A DNA stretch of 64,000 bases from assembly GCF_000948415.1 (NCBI RefSeq), contig NZ_JYII01000010.1, positions 1 through 64,000 on the forward strand, written 5' to 3'. How positions within the stretch are numbered: position 1 is the first letter of the stretch; the number at the start of each line of letters is the position of its first letter. The notes beneath the pieces are model-generated. The model was not told the DNA's origin. It saw nothing but the letters and a program-made list of their open reading frames with translations, and searched no databases. Source of the DNA: Thalassospira sp. HJ (GTDB taxonomy: Bacteria; Pseudomonadota; Alphaproteobacteria; Rhodospirillales; Thalassospiraceae). Below, piece after piece: positions 18,373 to 27,118 of this stretch. Made by a program: the position numbers and the translations under genes.

Positions 18373-18813
18373 GTGAAAAAAGCAGATGTCAAAGAAATGA
18401 TCATCGAAGCCAAAAAGGCCAAAGGCCTTGGCTGGGAAGAAGTCGCAAGCAAGATCGGCATGTCACCGGTTTGGACGACCTCTGTCTGTTTTGGCATGAA
18501 TTCCGCGCCAAAGGACAAGGCCGACATGCTGGTTGCCCTGTTTGATCTGCCGGCCGAAGCATCGGCTGTGATGCAGGAATGCCCGATGAAAATCTGGGAT
18601 CAGGCAGTTCCGACCGATCCGGCGATCTATCGCCTTTATGAAATCGTCGGTGTTTACGGCGAGACCATCAAGGAAATCATCCATGAGAAATTCGGCGATG
18701 GCATCATGAGCGCGATCGACTACGAAATGTATATCGAGCGCAAGGAAGACCCGAAGGGTGACCGCGTTGTCATTACCCTTGATGGTAAATTCCTGAAATA
18801 CCGCGCCTGGTAA
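18373..18813 (+). CDS. cynS: cyanate hydratase (cyanase)
   Basis: Cyanase converts cyanate and bicarbonate to CO2 and carbamate, which decays to ammonia and CO2. The 146-aa protein has an N-terminal helical domain and the C-terminal catalytic domain, with PAIYRLYEIVGVYG and HEKFGDGIMSAIDYEMY. R87, E90 and S113 align with the E. coli catalytic Arg96, Glu99 and Ser122. The end YRAW replaces the enterobacterial tail. The start is a GTG with AAGGAG 7 bases upstream. It is the last gene of the sigma-54-controlled transporter operon, and a terminator follows. The product gives the cell ammonia from cyanate and removes its toxicity. Confidence 0.97.
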   Translation: MKKADVKEMIIEAKKAKGLGWEEVASKIGMSPVWTTSVCFGMNSAPKDKADMLVALFDLPAEASAVMQECPMKIWDQAVPTDPAIYRLYEIVGVYGETIKEIIHEKFGDGIMSAIDYEMYIERKEDPKGDRVVITLDGKFLKYRAW

Positions 18814-18847
18814 GATAACCACCCGGTACGAGCAGTCGCAGAAGACG

Positions 18848-18884
18848 AAACCGGCCTGTTTCATGCAGGCCGGTTTTGCTTTTT
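18848..18884 (+). terminator. Rho-independent terminator after cynS
   Basis: A perfect 11-bp stem (AAACCGGCCTG/CAGGCCGGTTT, loop of 7) is followed by TGCTTTTT. It ends the cyn operon 35 bp past the cyanase stop. Confidence 0.92.
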
Positions 18885-18928
18885 GGACGGTTCCAAAGAA
18901 GCCAGCACCGGACTGGAAACAATAAGTT

Positions 18929-19199
18929 TCTAGGCTCAGGACCGACTAATTTGATTTGAATGGCAGACCTTATATTTGTGAAATACAAGGAAAAGCCCGC
19001 TGGTCGGGCTGGTATCCCGGCCAAGGGATTTGACGCAGGAGTTTGCAAATATAAGGTCTGTCCTTCGGATTCACCGTATTTGCACGGGCTACTTTGTCGC
19101 AAAGCCTTGAAAGATATATATCTTCCTGCGGTTTTGCTCCGCGTATCCGCACAAATATGGTGAACCATTCAAACCAAATTAATCGGTCCTGAGCCTAGA
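18929..19199. mobile_element. MITE-like element with 35-bp terminal inverted repeats, no transposase
   Basis: The ends 18929-18963 and 19165-19199 are inverted repeats matching at 33 of 35 positions, starting TCTAGGCTCAGGACCG. CTAG (or TA) lies at both outer edges and could be the target duplication, as in IS5-group or TA-inserting elements. Inside are a perfect 15-bp inverted repeat (18964-18978 with 19046-19060), two small hairpins between its arms (AGCCCG/CGGGCT and ATCCC/GGGAT), a 14-bp palindrome AAGATATATATCTT (19111-19124), and a further pairing CACCGTATTTG/CAAATATGGTG. The whole could fold into several stems on either strand. The only frame inside is a 67-codon one with no likeness to a protein. 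I saw no second copy in the window. Confidence 0.7.
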
Positions 19200-19273
19200 T
19201 TGCCGGTGGCGCATTTTCCATGATCGTCTAAATGTTATGGTCAACAACACATTGACTTGGAAAGGGCTTTAAC

Positions 19274-19978
19274 ATGGCTGATCTGTCGAGCTTCGGCATT
19301 ACCAAACGCTGGCCTGCGCAAAACCCGGATGTCATCCAGCTTTATTCCTTGCCGACCCCGAACGGGGTGAAGGTTTCGATCATGCTGGAAGAAACCGGTC
19401 TGGACTATGAACCGCACCTGATCAATATCGGCGAAGACGAAACCTGGACCCCGGAATTTCTGTCGCTGAACCCGAACGGCAAGATCCCGGCAATCATCGA
19501 TCCGAACGGCCCGAATGGCGAGCCGATTGGTCTGTTTGAATCCGGTGCGATCATTCAGTATTTGGCGGAAAAAACCGGCAAGCTTTTGCCAGCTGATCCG
19601 GCCAAACGCATTGAAGCGATCCAGTGGGTCTACTTCCAGATGGGCGGACTTGGCCCGATCTTTGGTCAGCTTGGCTTCTTCCACAAGTTTGCCGGCAAGG
19701 AGATCGAGGACAAGCGTCCGCTTGATCGTTATCGTAATGAATCCAAACGGTTGCTGGGTGTTCTTGAAACCCGTCTTGAAGGACGTGACTGGATCATGGG
19801 CGATGAATATTCGATTGCCGACATTGCATCTCTTGGCTGGGTGCGCAACCTGATCGGGTTTTATGATGCAGGTAGTCTTGTCGACTATCACGAATTTAAA
19901 AACGTTCCGGCCTGGCTTGAGCGCGGGCTTGATCGCCCGGCTGTTCAGCGCGGCCTGAACATTCCGGCGCGTGACTAA
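19274..19978 (+). CDS. glutathione S-transferase family protein (Nu-class-like, YfcG/YghU type)
   Basis: The 234-aa protein has a thioredoxin-like N-terminal domain (VIQLYSLPTPNGVKVSIMLEE) and a helical C-terminal domain with the GST N-cap/hydrophobic staple DEYSIADIASLGW. TPNGVK replaces a catalytic Cys/Ser, LNPNGKIPAI carries the cis-proline, and FESGAIIQYLAEK is the glutathione-binding segment. These features match the YfcG/YghU (Nu-class) group, which has disulfide-bond reductase activity with GSH. The substrate here is unknown. The gene starts 75 bp after the MITE-like element, so the element may lie within its promoter region. An 11-bp hairpin follows the stop. Confidence 0.9.
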   Translation: MADLSSFGITKRWPAQNPDVIQLYSLPTPNGVKVSIMLEETGLDYEPHLINIGEDETWTPEFLSLNPNGKIPAIIDPNGPNGEPIGLFESGAIIQYLAEKTGKLLPADPAKRIEAIQWVYFQMGGLGPIFGQLGFFHKFAGKEIEDKRPLDRYRNESKRLLGVLETRLEGRDWIMGDEYSIADIASLGWVRNLIGFYDAGSLVDYHEFKNVPAWLERGLDRPAVQRGLNIPARD

Positions 19979-19992
19979 CCGCCATTGATTTT

Positions 19993-20025
19993 GACCGGAT
20001 GGATACAAATGCTTTCCATCCGGTC
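19993..20025. other. perfect 11-bp hairpin between GST and SAHH-like genes
   Basis: Arms GACCGGATGGA (19993-20003) and TCCATCCGGTC (20015-20025) pair perfectly. No T-run follows on either strand, so it is a weak terminator at best. It could be a processing or stability hairpin in a GST-SAHH transcript, or an operator before the next gene. Confidence 0.6.
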
Positions 20026-20080
20026 AGGCTCGCCTTAATTAGTGTGGAACGCATTTTCCCACGAAGTTAAGAGACCGATC

Positions 20081-21247
20081 ATGACGAGCCGCATCAAGGA
20101 CGCTGCCCTTGCCCAACAGATCACTGACGAGACCCTTGCCTGGTGCGAGGTGATTTGTCCGGTGACGGCGAAATACGGAAACTATGTTGCCAAGCGTGAC
20201 TTGCGCGACAAGACCATCGTCAGTTTCCAGCACGTTCTTGAAGACACTATTCCCACATTGCTGCCGTTTGTGAAGGCGGGTGCGAAGGTCAAGGTCGGGG
20301 CCTGTAACCCGGATAGTACCGATGATGTTGCCGCCGCGTACCTTGCTGCGAATGGGGTCGAGGTCCATGCCTTTTCGGGGATGACGCCAGAAGAATATGC
20401 CAAAAGCATCGATATCCTGTCGTCCGAACCGGCCGATATCGTGGCCGACATGGGGGGTGAGCTGATCGAGGCGTTTGTGCAAAAGGGGCACAAGGTTGAT
20501 GGCGCACTTGAAGCGACCACGACCGGTGTGCACCGCGTTGAGAAGCTTGATTATTCCTTCCCGGTATTTAATTGGAACGACATCGCCATCAAGGATCGCC
20601 TGCATAACCGCCATCACGTGGCGCAGGAAATGTGGCCGGTCTTTTCCAATGTGACGGGGCTTGCGCTTTACGGGCGGACGGTGCTTGTGATCGGCTTTGG
20701 TCCGGTCGGTCGCGGTGTTGCCGAACGTGCGCGCAATCTGGGTGCGGTGGTATCGGTTGCTGAGCGTGATCCGGTGCGTGCCCTTGAAGCGCAGCATCAT
20801 GGCTGCCGGGTTGTCAGCCTTGAAGATGGCCTCAAGGAATGCGCGATCATTGTCACCGCCACCGGCCTTTCGGGCATTCTGGGCGAGAAACAGATCAAGC
20901 AGTGCCGTCGTGGTGCGATCTTGGTTAATGTCGGCCATTCCAATACCGAGATTGATGTCAAATGGCTCGATACCCAGACGCGCACGAAAATGCGTCGTCA
21001 TATCGAACGGTTTGAGCTTGATAACAGCCGCGAGGTTTATCTGCTTAATCGCGGTAGTTTGCTGAACCTCGCCCCCGGGATGGGGGGATCAGGCAAGGAT
21101 CTGTTTGATCCGTTCTCGGCCATTTTGATCCGTGGGATCGACTGGCTGGCATCGGGTGGGGCGGCATCGTTCAAGCCGGGCTTTTATGCCTATCCGGAAG
21201 ATGTCGAACGCGAAATCGCCGAAGCGATCCTGCATTCCCATAGCTGA
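20081..21247 (+). CDS. divergent S-adenosylhomocysteine hydrolase-like NAD-binding protein
   Basis: The 388-aa protein is clearly of the SAH-hydrolase fold: ACNPDSTDDVAA, EATTTGVHRVEKL, a Rossmann site VLVIGFGPVGRGVAERA, TATGLSGIL, and VNVGHSNTEIDVKWL. It is about 75 residues shorter than classical AhcY and lacks the C-terminal Lys/Tyr tail that closes the NAD site of the partner subunit. Several active-site positions look changed: the KSKFDN motif is KDRLHN (the Asp becomes His175), the DDGGD motif is DMGGE, and the TGHPSF histidine is absent. E144 and K171 are kept. So ordinary SAH hydrolysis is doubtful, and a related nucleoside or a different NAD-dependent reaction is possible. The start is taken at ATG 20081 (weak AAGAG upstream); a GTG at 20042 is an alternative. 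A terminator follows. Confidence 0.8.
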   Translation: MTSRIKDAALAQQITDETLAWCEVICPVTAKYGNYVAKRDLRDKTIVSFQHVLEDTIPTLLPFVKAGAKVKVGACNPDSTDDVAAAYLAANGVEVHAFSGMTPEEYAKSIDILSSEPADIVADMGGELIEAFVQKGHKVDGALEATTTGVHRVEKLDYSFPVFNWNDIAIKDRLHNRHHVAQEMWPVFSNVTGLALYGRTVLVIGFGPVGRGVAERARNLGAVVSVAERDPVRALEAQHHGCRVVSLEDGLKECAIIVTATGLSGILGEKQIKQCRRGAILVNVGHSNTEIDVKWLDTQTRTKMRRHIERFELDNSREVYLLNRGSLLNLAPGMGGSGKDLFDPFSAILIRGIDWLASGGAASFKPGFYAYPEDVEREIAEAILHSHS

Positions 21248-21285
21248 TTTATTCTAAGAGCGAGCACGTCGTTAATCAGATACTG

Positions 21286-21322
21286 AAACACCCCGACCAA
21301 CAGATGGCCGGGGTGTTTTTCT
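21286..21322 (+). terminator. Rho-independent terminator after the SAHH-like gene
   Basis: The stem AAACACCCCG/CGGGGTGTTT (21286-21295 and 21309-21318) is extended by a run of T and CTTCTT. It lies between the SAHH-like gene and the convergent MCP gene. Only TTT follows the stem on the minus strand, so it is chiefly a plus-strand terminator. Confidence 0.85.
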
Positions 21323-21362
21323 TCTTGGTGTTTGCTCGATGCCGATATCTTGGCGGCTTGGA

Positions 21363-23453
21363 TCAGGATTTGTAGCCGATCCTGAGGTTCCCCCACTGTT
21401 CGCCATTGACCATGATCGGAACGTCACATTCCTTCATGAAGACGACGCTGTCGCCCATATCGCGGAAATAGGTCTGCAGCAGATGGGGCTTGGTATTGCG
21501 CCCGGCCATCAGACCAGCCCGGTCATCAAAGATGCGCCGGTTGCGGCAATTGCCCATGTTCCAGGCGGGTTCGCCCGGCCGCTGCGGTTGGCTATAGACC
21601 TTGTTATGGGTCGGGAGGAAGCCGTTGGTATCCACGCCCGCGGCAAAGACGATGTGTTCGTCCTTATCCAGCATGGCTTCCTGAAGCGGGGTGAAGTTGC
21701 GGTCCGTGAACGGGATATAGGGCGTCATGAACTGCTTGGGATCGGAGTCAGGGATCGGTTCATAACGGGTGTTAAACAGGTCTTCGTGCGTGAATTCCTG
21801 ATTGCGCAGACCGCTTTCAAGTACTTTGCCCAGTTCGGCCGCCAGTTCCTTGCCCAGACCAGCGATCTTTTGATCATGTTCGCTGGTTTTCTCGAGCAGT
21901 CCGAGAATGACCTGCGTTGCGGCCTCGTCAACTTCGGTGAACTGGATGTGCGTGCCAAGGGTGGAGTGCGCTTTGACAATCCCCTTAAGGCGCGTTCCGT
22001 CTTCCATGGTGATGTTGATCGTCTTGTTGCGATCTTCTTCGCTGGCCTCGATCCGGGCCAGAAGACCGGCAATCGACATGTCGGCCGTAACGCCCGACCG
22101 GACATCGCCATTGCCAAAGTCGACCTTGATATCAACAGCAATCGGCACACGTTCTGTATGACGGCGGTTCGTGCTGTCTGCGCTGCGCAGAACCATGCGG
22201 AACCGGGTTTCCATCTCGTTGATGTCGTTGCGTATGTTCGAGGACAGAATGCGCAAGTTCTCGGCCGTTTGGCTGGCATTGTGCGATTTCTGGCTGGCCA
22301 GTTCGATGTCGCTCGAGATGCCCTGCATATGGGTCGACACTTCCTGCGCACTGGTCGAAATTTCGGCAATTGCTGCAGTTTGCTGTTCGACGGATGCGGA
22401 GATGTCGCTTGAAAGCTGACTGACTTCGTCAATCGCCCCGCCGATGCCCTCAATGGCGGTGACGGCCTCAGACGTTGCGCCCTGGATCGCGGTGATCTGA
22501 GCGTTGATGTCGAGGATGGCCTTTTCGGTCTGGGTCGCGAGGTTCTTGACCTCGTTCGCGACGACGGCAAAGCCCTTGCCGGCATCGCCAGCACGCGCAG
22601 CCTCGATCGTGGCATTGAGCGCTAGCATCTTGGTCTGATCGGAAATGCGTTTGACGATATCGACAACCTTGCCGATTTCAGTCGCTGTTTCTGACAGGCT
22701 GCCCATCGTTGCCGATGTTTCCTGTGCGCGGGTTACGGCCTGACCGGCGATGTCGTTGGTTTTGTGAATGCGTTCGGCGATTTCGTGGCTGGATGCCTGC
22801 AATTCCTCGGTCGCAGAGGCCACGGTGGCGACATTGTTACTGGCAATGTCGGTGGTGGCGGTGATGCGTTCGACCAATTGCGAAAGTTCGCCGGCATCGC
22901 TTTCCATCGCTTGGGCGACATCATTGGTGCGCCCGGCCTGAAAACCGACTTCGGAGATGATGTTGTCGGTTTCACGTTCGATGATTTCCGACATCGACTG
23001 GATTTCAGAAGCCGACTTGTCTTTGCCAAGCGCGTTCTGGCGGGCCGTGATCAGGCTGCTCATATCGGCCATCAAAAGACAGCGCGCGGCATCGGCGACA
23101 GCAGAACCACCCTTGGCGCGCGATGCCAGCGTCGCGCAGTTTGCCGAAACCTTGTGATAGGCCAGGACAAGCTGATCGGTGGCCAATCCGGTTACGGCAT
23201 TGGCCAGAAGGTGATTGTTGAGCAGGTCATTAAGCGCGGCGGCGCTGCTTGCATTGGCCATTGCCGAAAAGCGTGCAGTGAGACCGGCAACGTGGCTTTT
23301 CGGATCGCTTGGCGCGGCACTGCTTTGTCCGGAACCCAGCAGTTCCGAAACCAGATTTTCTGCAAGCTGTTCGCCGTGCTGCGCAAAGAGGCCTTTGGCA
23401 TCTTCAATTCGCGCGTAGATTGTATTTTCCGGCATTGCAGAAGTGTGATTCAT
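21363..23453 (-). CDS. cytosolic methyl-accepting chemotaxis protein with PilZ and C-terminal sensor-like domain
   Basis: The 696-aa protein has no membrane segment. Residues 1-140 form a helical domain of unknown kind. Residues about 150-420 are the MCP signalling coiled coil with the hairpin tip [19 protein letters not shown] (about 272-290) and EVKNLA. A PilZ domain follows, with the c-di-GMP motif RxxxR (R431, R435) and D458-x-S460-x-x-G463. Residues about 550-696 form a tail ([42 protein letters not shown]) of the type seen in many alphaproteobacterial receptors, probably a Cache/PAS-like sensor. The arrangement suggests a soluble receptor that feeds c-di-GMP into the Che pathway. It is monocistronic, convergent with the SAHH-like gene. 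GGGAG lies 12 bases before the ATG. Confidence 0.9.
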   Translation of the reverse strand: MNHTSAMPENTIYARIEDAKGLFAQHGEQLAENLVSELLGSGQSSAAPSDPKSHVAGLTARFSAMANASSAAALNDLLNNHLLANAVTGLATDQLVLAYHKVSANCATLASRAKGGSAVADAARCLLMADMSSLITARQNALGKDKSASEIQSMSEIIERETDNIISEVGFQAGRTNDVAQAMESDAGELSQLVERITATTDIASNNVATVASATEELQASSHEIAERIHKTNDIAGQAVTRAQETSATMGSLSETATEIGKVVDIVKRISDQTKMLALNATIEAARAGDAGKGFAVVANEVKNLATQTEKAILDINAQITAIQGATSEAVTAIEGIGGAIDEVSQLSSDISASVEQQTAAIAEISTSAQEVSTHMQGISSDIELASQKSHNASQTAENLRILSSNIRNDINEMETRFRMVLRSADSTNRRHTERVPIAVDIKVDFGNGDVRSGVTADMSIAGLLARIEASEEDRNKTINITMEDGTRLKGIVKAHSTLGTHIQFTEVDEAATQVILGLLEKTSEHDQKIAGLGKELAAELGKVLESGLRNQEFTHEDLFNTRYEPIPDSDPKQFMTPYIPFTDRNFTPLQEAMLDKDEHIVFAAGVDTNGFLPTHNKVYSQPQRPGEPAWNMGNCRNRRIFDDRAGLMAGRNTKPHLLQTYFRDMGDSVVFMKECDVPIMVNGEQWGNLRIGYKS

Positions 23454-23585
23454 TTGTATTTCACTCCCTTATTCCTTGCGGGCGTTTTGGCCCGCTTTTC
23501 ACAGATTTTTAGCGTTCTGTGTGTGCTTTCGGAGAGTGTAGCACCTTAGGTAAGTCTAGAAGGTATCATACTTTAGGTTGATATG

Positions 23586-23614
23586 GAAAAAAGGCCCGCC
23601 AGGGATGGCGGGCC
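23586..23614 (-). terminator. Rho-independent terminator after mcd
   Basis: The perfect stem GGCCCGCCA/TGGCGGGCC (23593-23601 with 23606-23614, loop of 4) is followed on the minus strand by CTTTTTTCC. It separates methylsuccinyl-CoA dehydrogenase from the downstream MCP gene. Confidence 0.9.
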
Positions 23615-23688
23615 GAGTTTGCCCTCGTTGTTCACAGGGGCCACGGTTCGGATGTGAATTTCATCAGCATTTCAGAATGTTATCAGGT

Positions 23689-25356
23689 TTACCGGGTCAG
23701 AATGCCGCGTGTGACGACCTGTGCCTGAATTTCAGCTGCACCTTCGAAAATGTTGAGAATTCGCGCATCACACAGCACGCGGCTGATCTGATATTCGAGC
23801 GCATAACCATTGCCGCCGTGAATTTGCAGGGCGTTATCGGCGTTGGACCAGGCGACGCGTGCGCCGAGAAGTTTGGCCATGCCGGCCTCGATATCGCAGC
23901 GAATATCCTGATCTTTTTCAAAGGCCGAGAAGTATGTCAGCTGGCGCGCGATCATGGTTTCGACAACCATCCATGCAACTTTTCCGTACACCCTCGGGAA
24001 GGCATAAAGCGGCTTGGAAAACTGGATGCGGTCCTTGGCATAACGCATGCCGATTTCAAGCGCGTTCTGGGCCACGCCAACCGCACGTGCGGCGGTTTGA
24101 ATACGGGCCGACTCGAATGTCGCCATCAGTTGTTTGAAGCCCTGACCTTCTTCACCGCCCAGAAGGTTTTCGGTCGGGACCTTGAAGCCATCAAAGGACA
24201 GCTCGTATTCCTTCATGCCGCGATAACCAAGCACCTCGATCTCGCCACCGGACATGCCATCGGCTGGGAAGGGGTTGTCGTCCGTGCCGCGCGGCTTTTC
24301 TGCCAGCAGCATCGACAGACCGCGATAACCGGACTCGTCCGGGTTGGTGCGGGTCAGAAGCGTCATCAGGTCTGAGCGCGACGCATGGGTGATCCAGGTC
24401 TTGTTGCCGGTGACTTTATAGCTGTCGCCATCCTTGACCGCGCGGGTGCGCAAATGCGCCAGATCCGATCCATTGTTGGGTTCGGTAAAGACAGCCGTCG
24501 GCAGGATTTCACCCGATGCCAGCTTGGGCAGGTAATGTTCCTTTTGCGCGTCCGTGCCGCCAAGGCGGATCAGTTCGGCAGCAATTTCGGAACGGGTGCC
24601 GAGCGAGCCAACGCCGATATAGCCACGCGACAGTTCCTCGGTCACGACGCACATCGCGGTTTTGCCCATGCCAAGGCCGCCGAATTCTTCGGGGATGGTC
24701 AGGCCGAAAACGCCGAGTTCGGACATTTCGTTGACGATCTCGATCGGGATCAGTTCATCGCGTTCATGCCAGCCATGGGCATGCGGAGAGACCTTTTCCT
24801 CGACAAAGCGGCGGAACTGATCGCGCACCATATCAAGGGTTTCGTCTTCAAGGCCGGTTTCCCCGAAGCGACCGGTATCAAGGCTGTCTTCGATCTCGGC
24901 AGCAATCGCACGGCGGGCGGCATCGGAATTGCCACTGCGCGCCAGTGTTGTGACCGACGGATTGGCGGCAAGGGATGCGATGATGTCTTCGGCCACGCCA
25001 AGGGTGGAAAGCCGAATGATCTCGCCTTGTGACATCGGAATGCCACCGATTATCTGGGCGAGATATTCGCCAAAGGCCGATTGCAGGATCAGTTGTTCGA
25101 GATTGCCAAACTTACCCTGGTCCTTAAGCCGGGTTGCCCATGCCTTCATCTGCCCCAAGGCCGTGACATAGGTGGTGAACCAGGCAAAGCCGTGTGCGGC
25201 AAACTGGTTATCATCAAAGGCATCCGCATTGACCCGGCCATCGACCGTCACAGCATTGCGCAGCGCATATTCAGCGGCATCATAAACGGGGCTGAGTGCA
25301 GCAAGCGCGTCATCGCACAAACGTTCGAGGTCAGGCAAAAGGGCGTTATCAGTCAT
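23689..25356 (-). CDS. mcd: (2S)-methylsuccinyl-CoA dehydrogenase
   Basis: Mcd is an FAD acyl-CoA dehydrogenase that oxidises methylsuccinyl-CoA to mesaconyl-CoA in the ethylmalonyl-CoA pathway and passes electrons to ETF. The 555-aa product is longer than ordinary acyl-CoA dehydrogenases (about 380 aa) because of an N-terminal helical extension of about 160 residues, typical of Mcd. The dehydrogenase core follows: VFTEPNNGSDLAHLRTRA, KTWITHASRSD, the substrate-site segment around FESARIQTAARAVGVAQNAL, and the C-terminal flavin motif QIHGGNGYALEY. It lies about 190 bp downstream of ccr on the same strand, and ecm diverges from ccr, so three core pathway genes are together. A terminator follows. 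Confidence 0.93.
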   Translation of the reverse strand: MTDNALLPDLERLCDDALAALSPVYDAAEYALRNAVTVDGRVNADAFDDNQFAAHGFAWFTTYVTALGQMKAWATRLKDQGKFGNLEQLILQSAFGEYLAQIIGGIPMSQGEIIRLSTLGVAEDIIASLAANPSVTTLARSGNSDAARRAIAAEIEDSLDTGRFGETGLEDETLDMVRDQFRRFVEEKVSPHAHGWHERDELIPIEIVNEMSELGVFGLTIPEEFGGLGMGKTAMCVVTEELSRGYIGVGSLGTRSEIAAELIRLGGTDAQKEHYLPKLASGEILPTAVFTEPNNGSDLAHLRTRAVKDGDSYKVTGNKTWITHASRSDLMTLLTRTNPDESGYRGLSMLLAEKPRGTDDNPFPADGMSGGEIEVLGYRGMKEYELSFDGFKVPTENLLGGEEGQGFKQLMATFESARIQTAARAVGVAQNALEIGMRYAKDRIQFSKPLYAFPRVYGKVAWMVVETMIARQLTYFSAFEKDQDIRCDIEAGMAKLLGARVAWSNADNALQIHGGNGYALEYQISRVLCDARILNIFEGAAEIQAQVVTRGILTR

Positions 25357-25506
25357 TGTTCGGGTCCTCGGATCGGGTCGTCTTTGTGCAATCCTGTGGG
25401 GCGATTGCGCAATCGGTTATGGTGCATCAAAGCTCGGAAGGGTGGTGGCACCCCGGCGCAAATCGGGCGAGAATGCGCGCAGGGTGCCAACAATCAGTCG
25501 AAGGCC

Positions 25507-25539
25507 GGGTGTTGGACGACTTGGGAGAATCCAACACCC
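25507..25539 (-). other. 10-bp hairpin in the ccr-mcd gap
   Basis: GGGTGTTGGA (25507-25516) and TCCAACACCC (25530-25539) pair perfectly 9 bp past the ccr stop. No T-run follows on the minus strand. It may stabilise the ccr end or partly terminate, allowing unequal expression of ccr and mcd. The rest of the 190-bp gap shows nothing clear. Confidence 0.55.
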
Positions 25540-25547
25540 AAGTGGGA

Positions 25548-26828
25548 TTATCCTTCGACTGCTTCTTCAAGCGTGCGCATGCCCGGGCGTTTGGCCTGAA
25601 CCAGAACGGCCATGTTGCCCGGCTTGTGTTCGTTGCGCATCATCTTCATGTGGGCGCGCGGAATATCTTCCCAGGCGAACACTTCGGACATGCTCGGATC
25701 AATGCGGCGTTCAACCATCAGGGTGTTGGCCTGCGATGCCTGTTTGAGGTTGGCAAAGTGGCTGCCCTGAATACGTTTCTGACGCATCCATACGAAACGG
25801 GCATCGAAGGTCAGGTTAAAGCCGGTGGTACCGGCACAGAACACGACCATGCCACCGCGCTTCACAACGTTACATGATACCGGGAAGGTCTGTTCGCCCG
25901 GATGTTCAAAGACAATATCAACGTCATTGCCCTTGCCGGTGATGTCCCAGATTGCCTTGCCGAATTTGCGGACTTCTTTCATGTAGTCGCCAAATTCAGG
26001 CCCGTTGACCGTAGGCAGCTGGCCCCAGCAATTGAAGTCCTTGCGGTTGATAACGGCCTTGGCGCCTAGTCCAAGCACAAAGTCGCGCTTTGTTTCATCG
26101 GATATGACGCCAATCGCGTTGGCCCCCGCCGTGGTGATCAGCTGGATCGCCATTGAGCCAAGACCGCCTGATGCGCCCCAGACCAGAACATTGTGCCCCG
26201 GACGCAGGATGTGCGGGCGATGGCCAAACAGCATGCGATAGGCGGTGGCAAGGGTCAGCGTGTAGCACGCGCTTTCTTCCCAGGTCAGATGTTTGGGACG
26301 CGGCATCAGCTGCTGTGCCTGAACACAGGTGAATTGTGCAAAGGACCCGTCCGGGGTTTCATAGCCCCAGATGCGCTGGGTCGGCGACAGCATCGGATCG
26401 CCGCCGTTACATTCTTCGTCGTCGCCGTCATCCTGGTTGCAGTGGATGACCACTTCGTCGCCGACTTTCCAGCGGGTGACCTTGGAGCCCACGGCCCAGA
26501 CGATGCCCGATGCATCCGATCCGGCAATGTGGAACGGGCAGTCATGGACATTAAAGACCGAGATCGGTTTGCCGAGCGATGCCCAGACACCGTTATAGTT
26601 CACACCGGCCGCCATCACGAGAACGAGGACTTCGTGGCTGTCGGGCTGGGTCACCGGCAGGACTTCACACTGCATGGCGGTATCGGGTTCGCCGTGGCGT
26701 TCTTCGCGAATCGCCCATGCGTACATGTTCTTCGGCACATGGCCGAGCGGCGGGATTTCGCCGATTTCATAAAGATCTTTTTCTTCCTGACCGCCACGGA
26801 AAGGCAGCACTTCAGCAGACGTATTCAT
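25548..26828 (-). CDS. ccr: crotonyl-CoA carboxylase/reductase
   Basis: Ccr reductively carboxylates crotonyl-CoA to (2S)-ethylmalonyl-CoA with NADPH and CO2, the key step of the ethylmalonyl-CoA pathway. The 426-aa product is a medium-chain dehydrogenase/reductase: GroES-like domain with HIAGSDASGIVWAVG and GDEVVIHCNQDDGDDEECNG (a Ccr-specific insertion), ETPDGSFAQF, and the nucleotide site LVWGASGGLGSMAIQL. The C-terminal FAWEDIPRAHMKMMRNEHKPGN is characteristic. Start ATG 26828 has AAGGAG 8 bases upstream; a GTG three codons earlier falls inside that site. It is transcribed toward mcd and away from ecm. Confidence 0.96.
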   Translation of the reverse strand: MNTSAEVLPFRGGQEEKDLYEIGEIPPLGHVPKNMYAWAIREERHGEPDTAMQCEVLPVTQPDSHEVLVLVMAAGVNYNGVWASLGKPISVFNVHDCPFHIAGSDASGIVWAVGSKVTRWKVGDEVVIHCNQDDGDDEECNGGDPMLSPTQRIWGYETPDGSFAQFTCVQAQQLMPRPKHLTWEESACYTLTLATAYRMLFGHRPHILRPGHNVLVWGASGGLGSMAIQLITTAGANAIGVISDETKRDFVLGLGAKAVINRKDFNCWGQLPTVNGPEFGDYMKEVRKFGKAIWDITGKGNDVDIVFEHPGEQTFPVSCNVVKRGGMVVFCAGTTGFNLTFDARFVWMRQKRIQGSHFANLKQASQANTLMVERRIDPSMSEVFAWEDIPRAHMKMMRNEHKPGNMAVLVQAKRPGMRTLEEAVEG

Positions 26829-27118
26829 GGCCTTCACTCCTTGTTCGGGGTCGATCCGGGTTGCAGGGTAATGAAATTACCTATGCTGCGCTGCGGTCGA
26901 CGAATCCTCCAAGCCACGGAATTTGTTCTATTTCCCCGGGCATCTCCCGGTTTTCTGCGGGTTTCTCGCAGATGAAACCGGGGCGACATTTGTTTTCGCT
27001 TTTATCGCGTTGCACAAATTGTTATATAATTACTTGGACATTGTCTAGTGGATAATTTAATAACGTTTCCGCGTAATTATCGTAAAGAAACTCGGTAATA
27101 AAAATACAAGAGGTCGCG
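26829..27118. promoter_or_regulatory. divergent ccr/ecm promoter region (290 bp)
   Basis: No gene fits here. The right half is AT-rich compared with its surroundings and contains TATAAT (27025-27030) and GATAAT (27051-27056) facing ecm. GTTTCTCGCAG and other short repeats are not convincing. Both divergent operons of the ethylmalonyl-CoA pathway must start here, so shared control is likely, but I see no clear operator. Confidence 0.5.

Noticed and set aside
18960..19163. 67-codon frame in the MITE-like element
   Set aside because: It overlaps the inverted repeats, has no ribosome site, and its text resembles no protein.
19993..20025. Hairpin after GST as a terminator
   Set aside because: The stem is perfect but there is no T-run on either strand, so I list it as a hairpin of unknown role and not a terminator.
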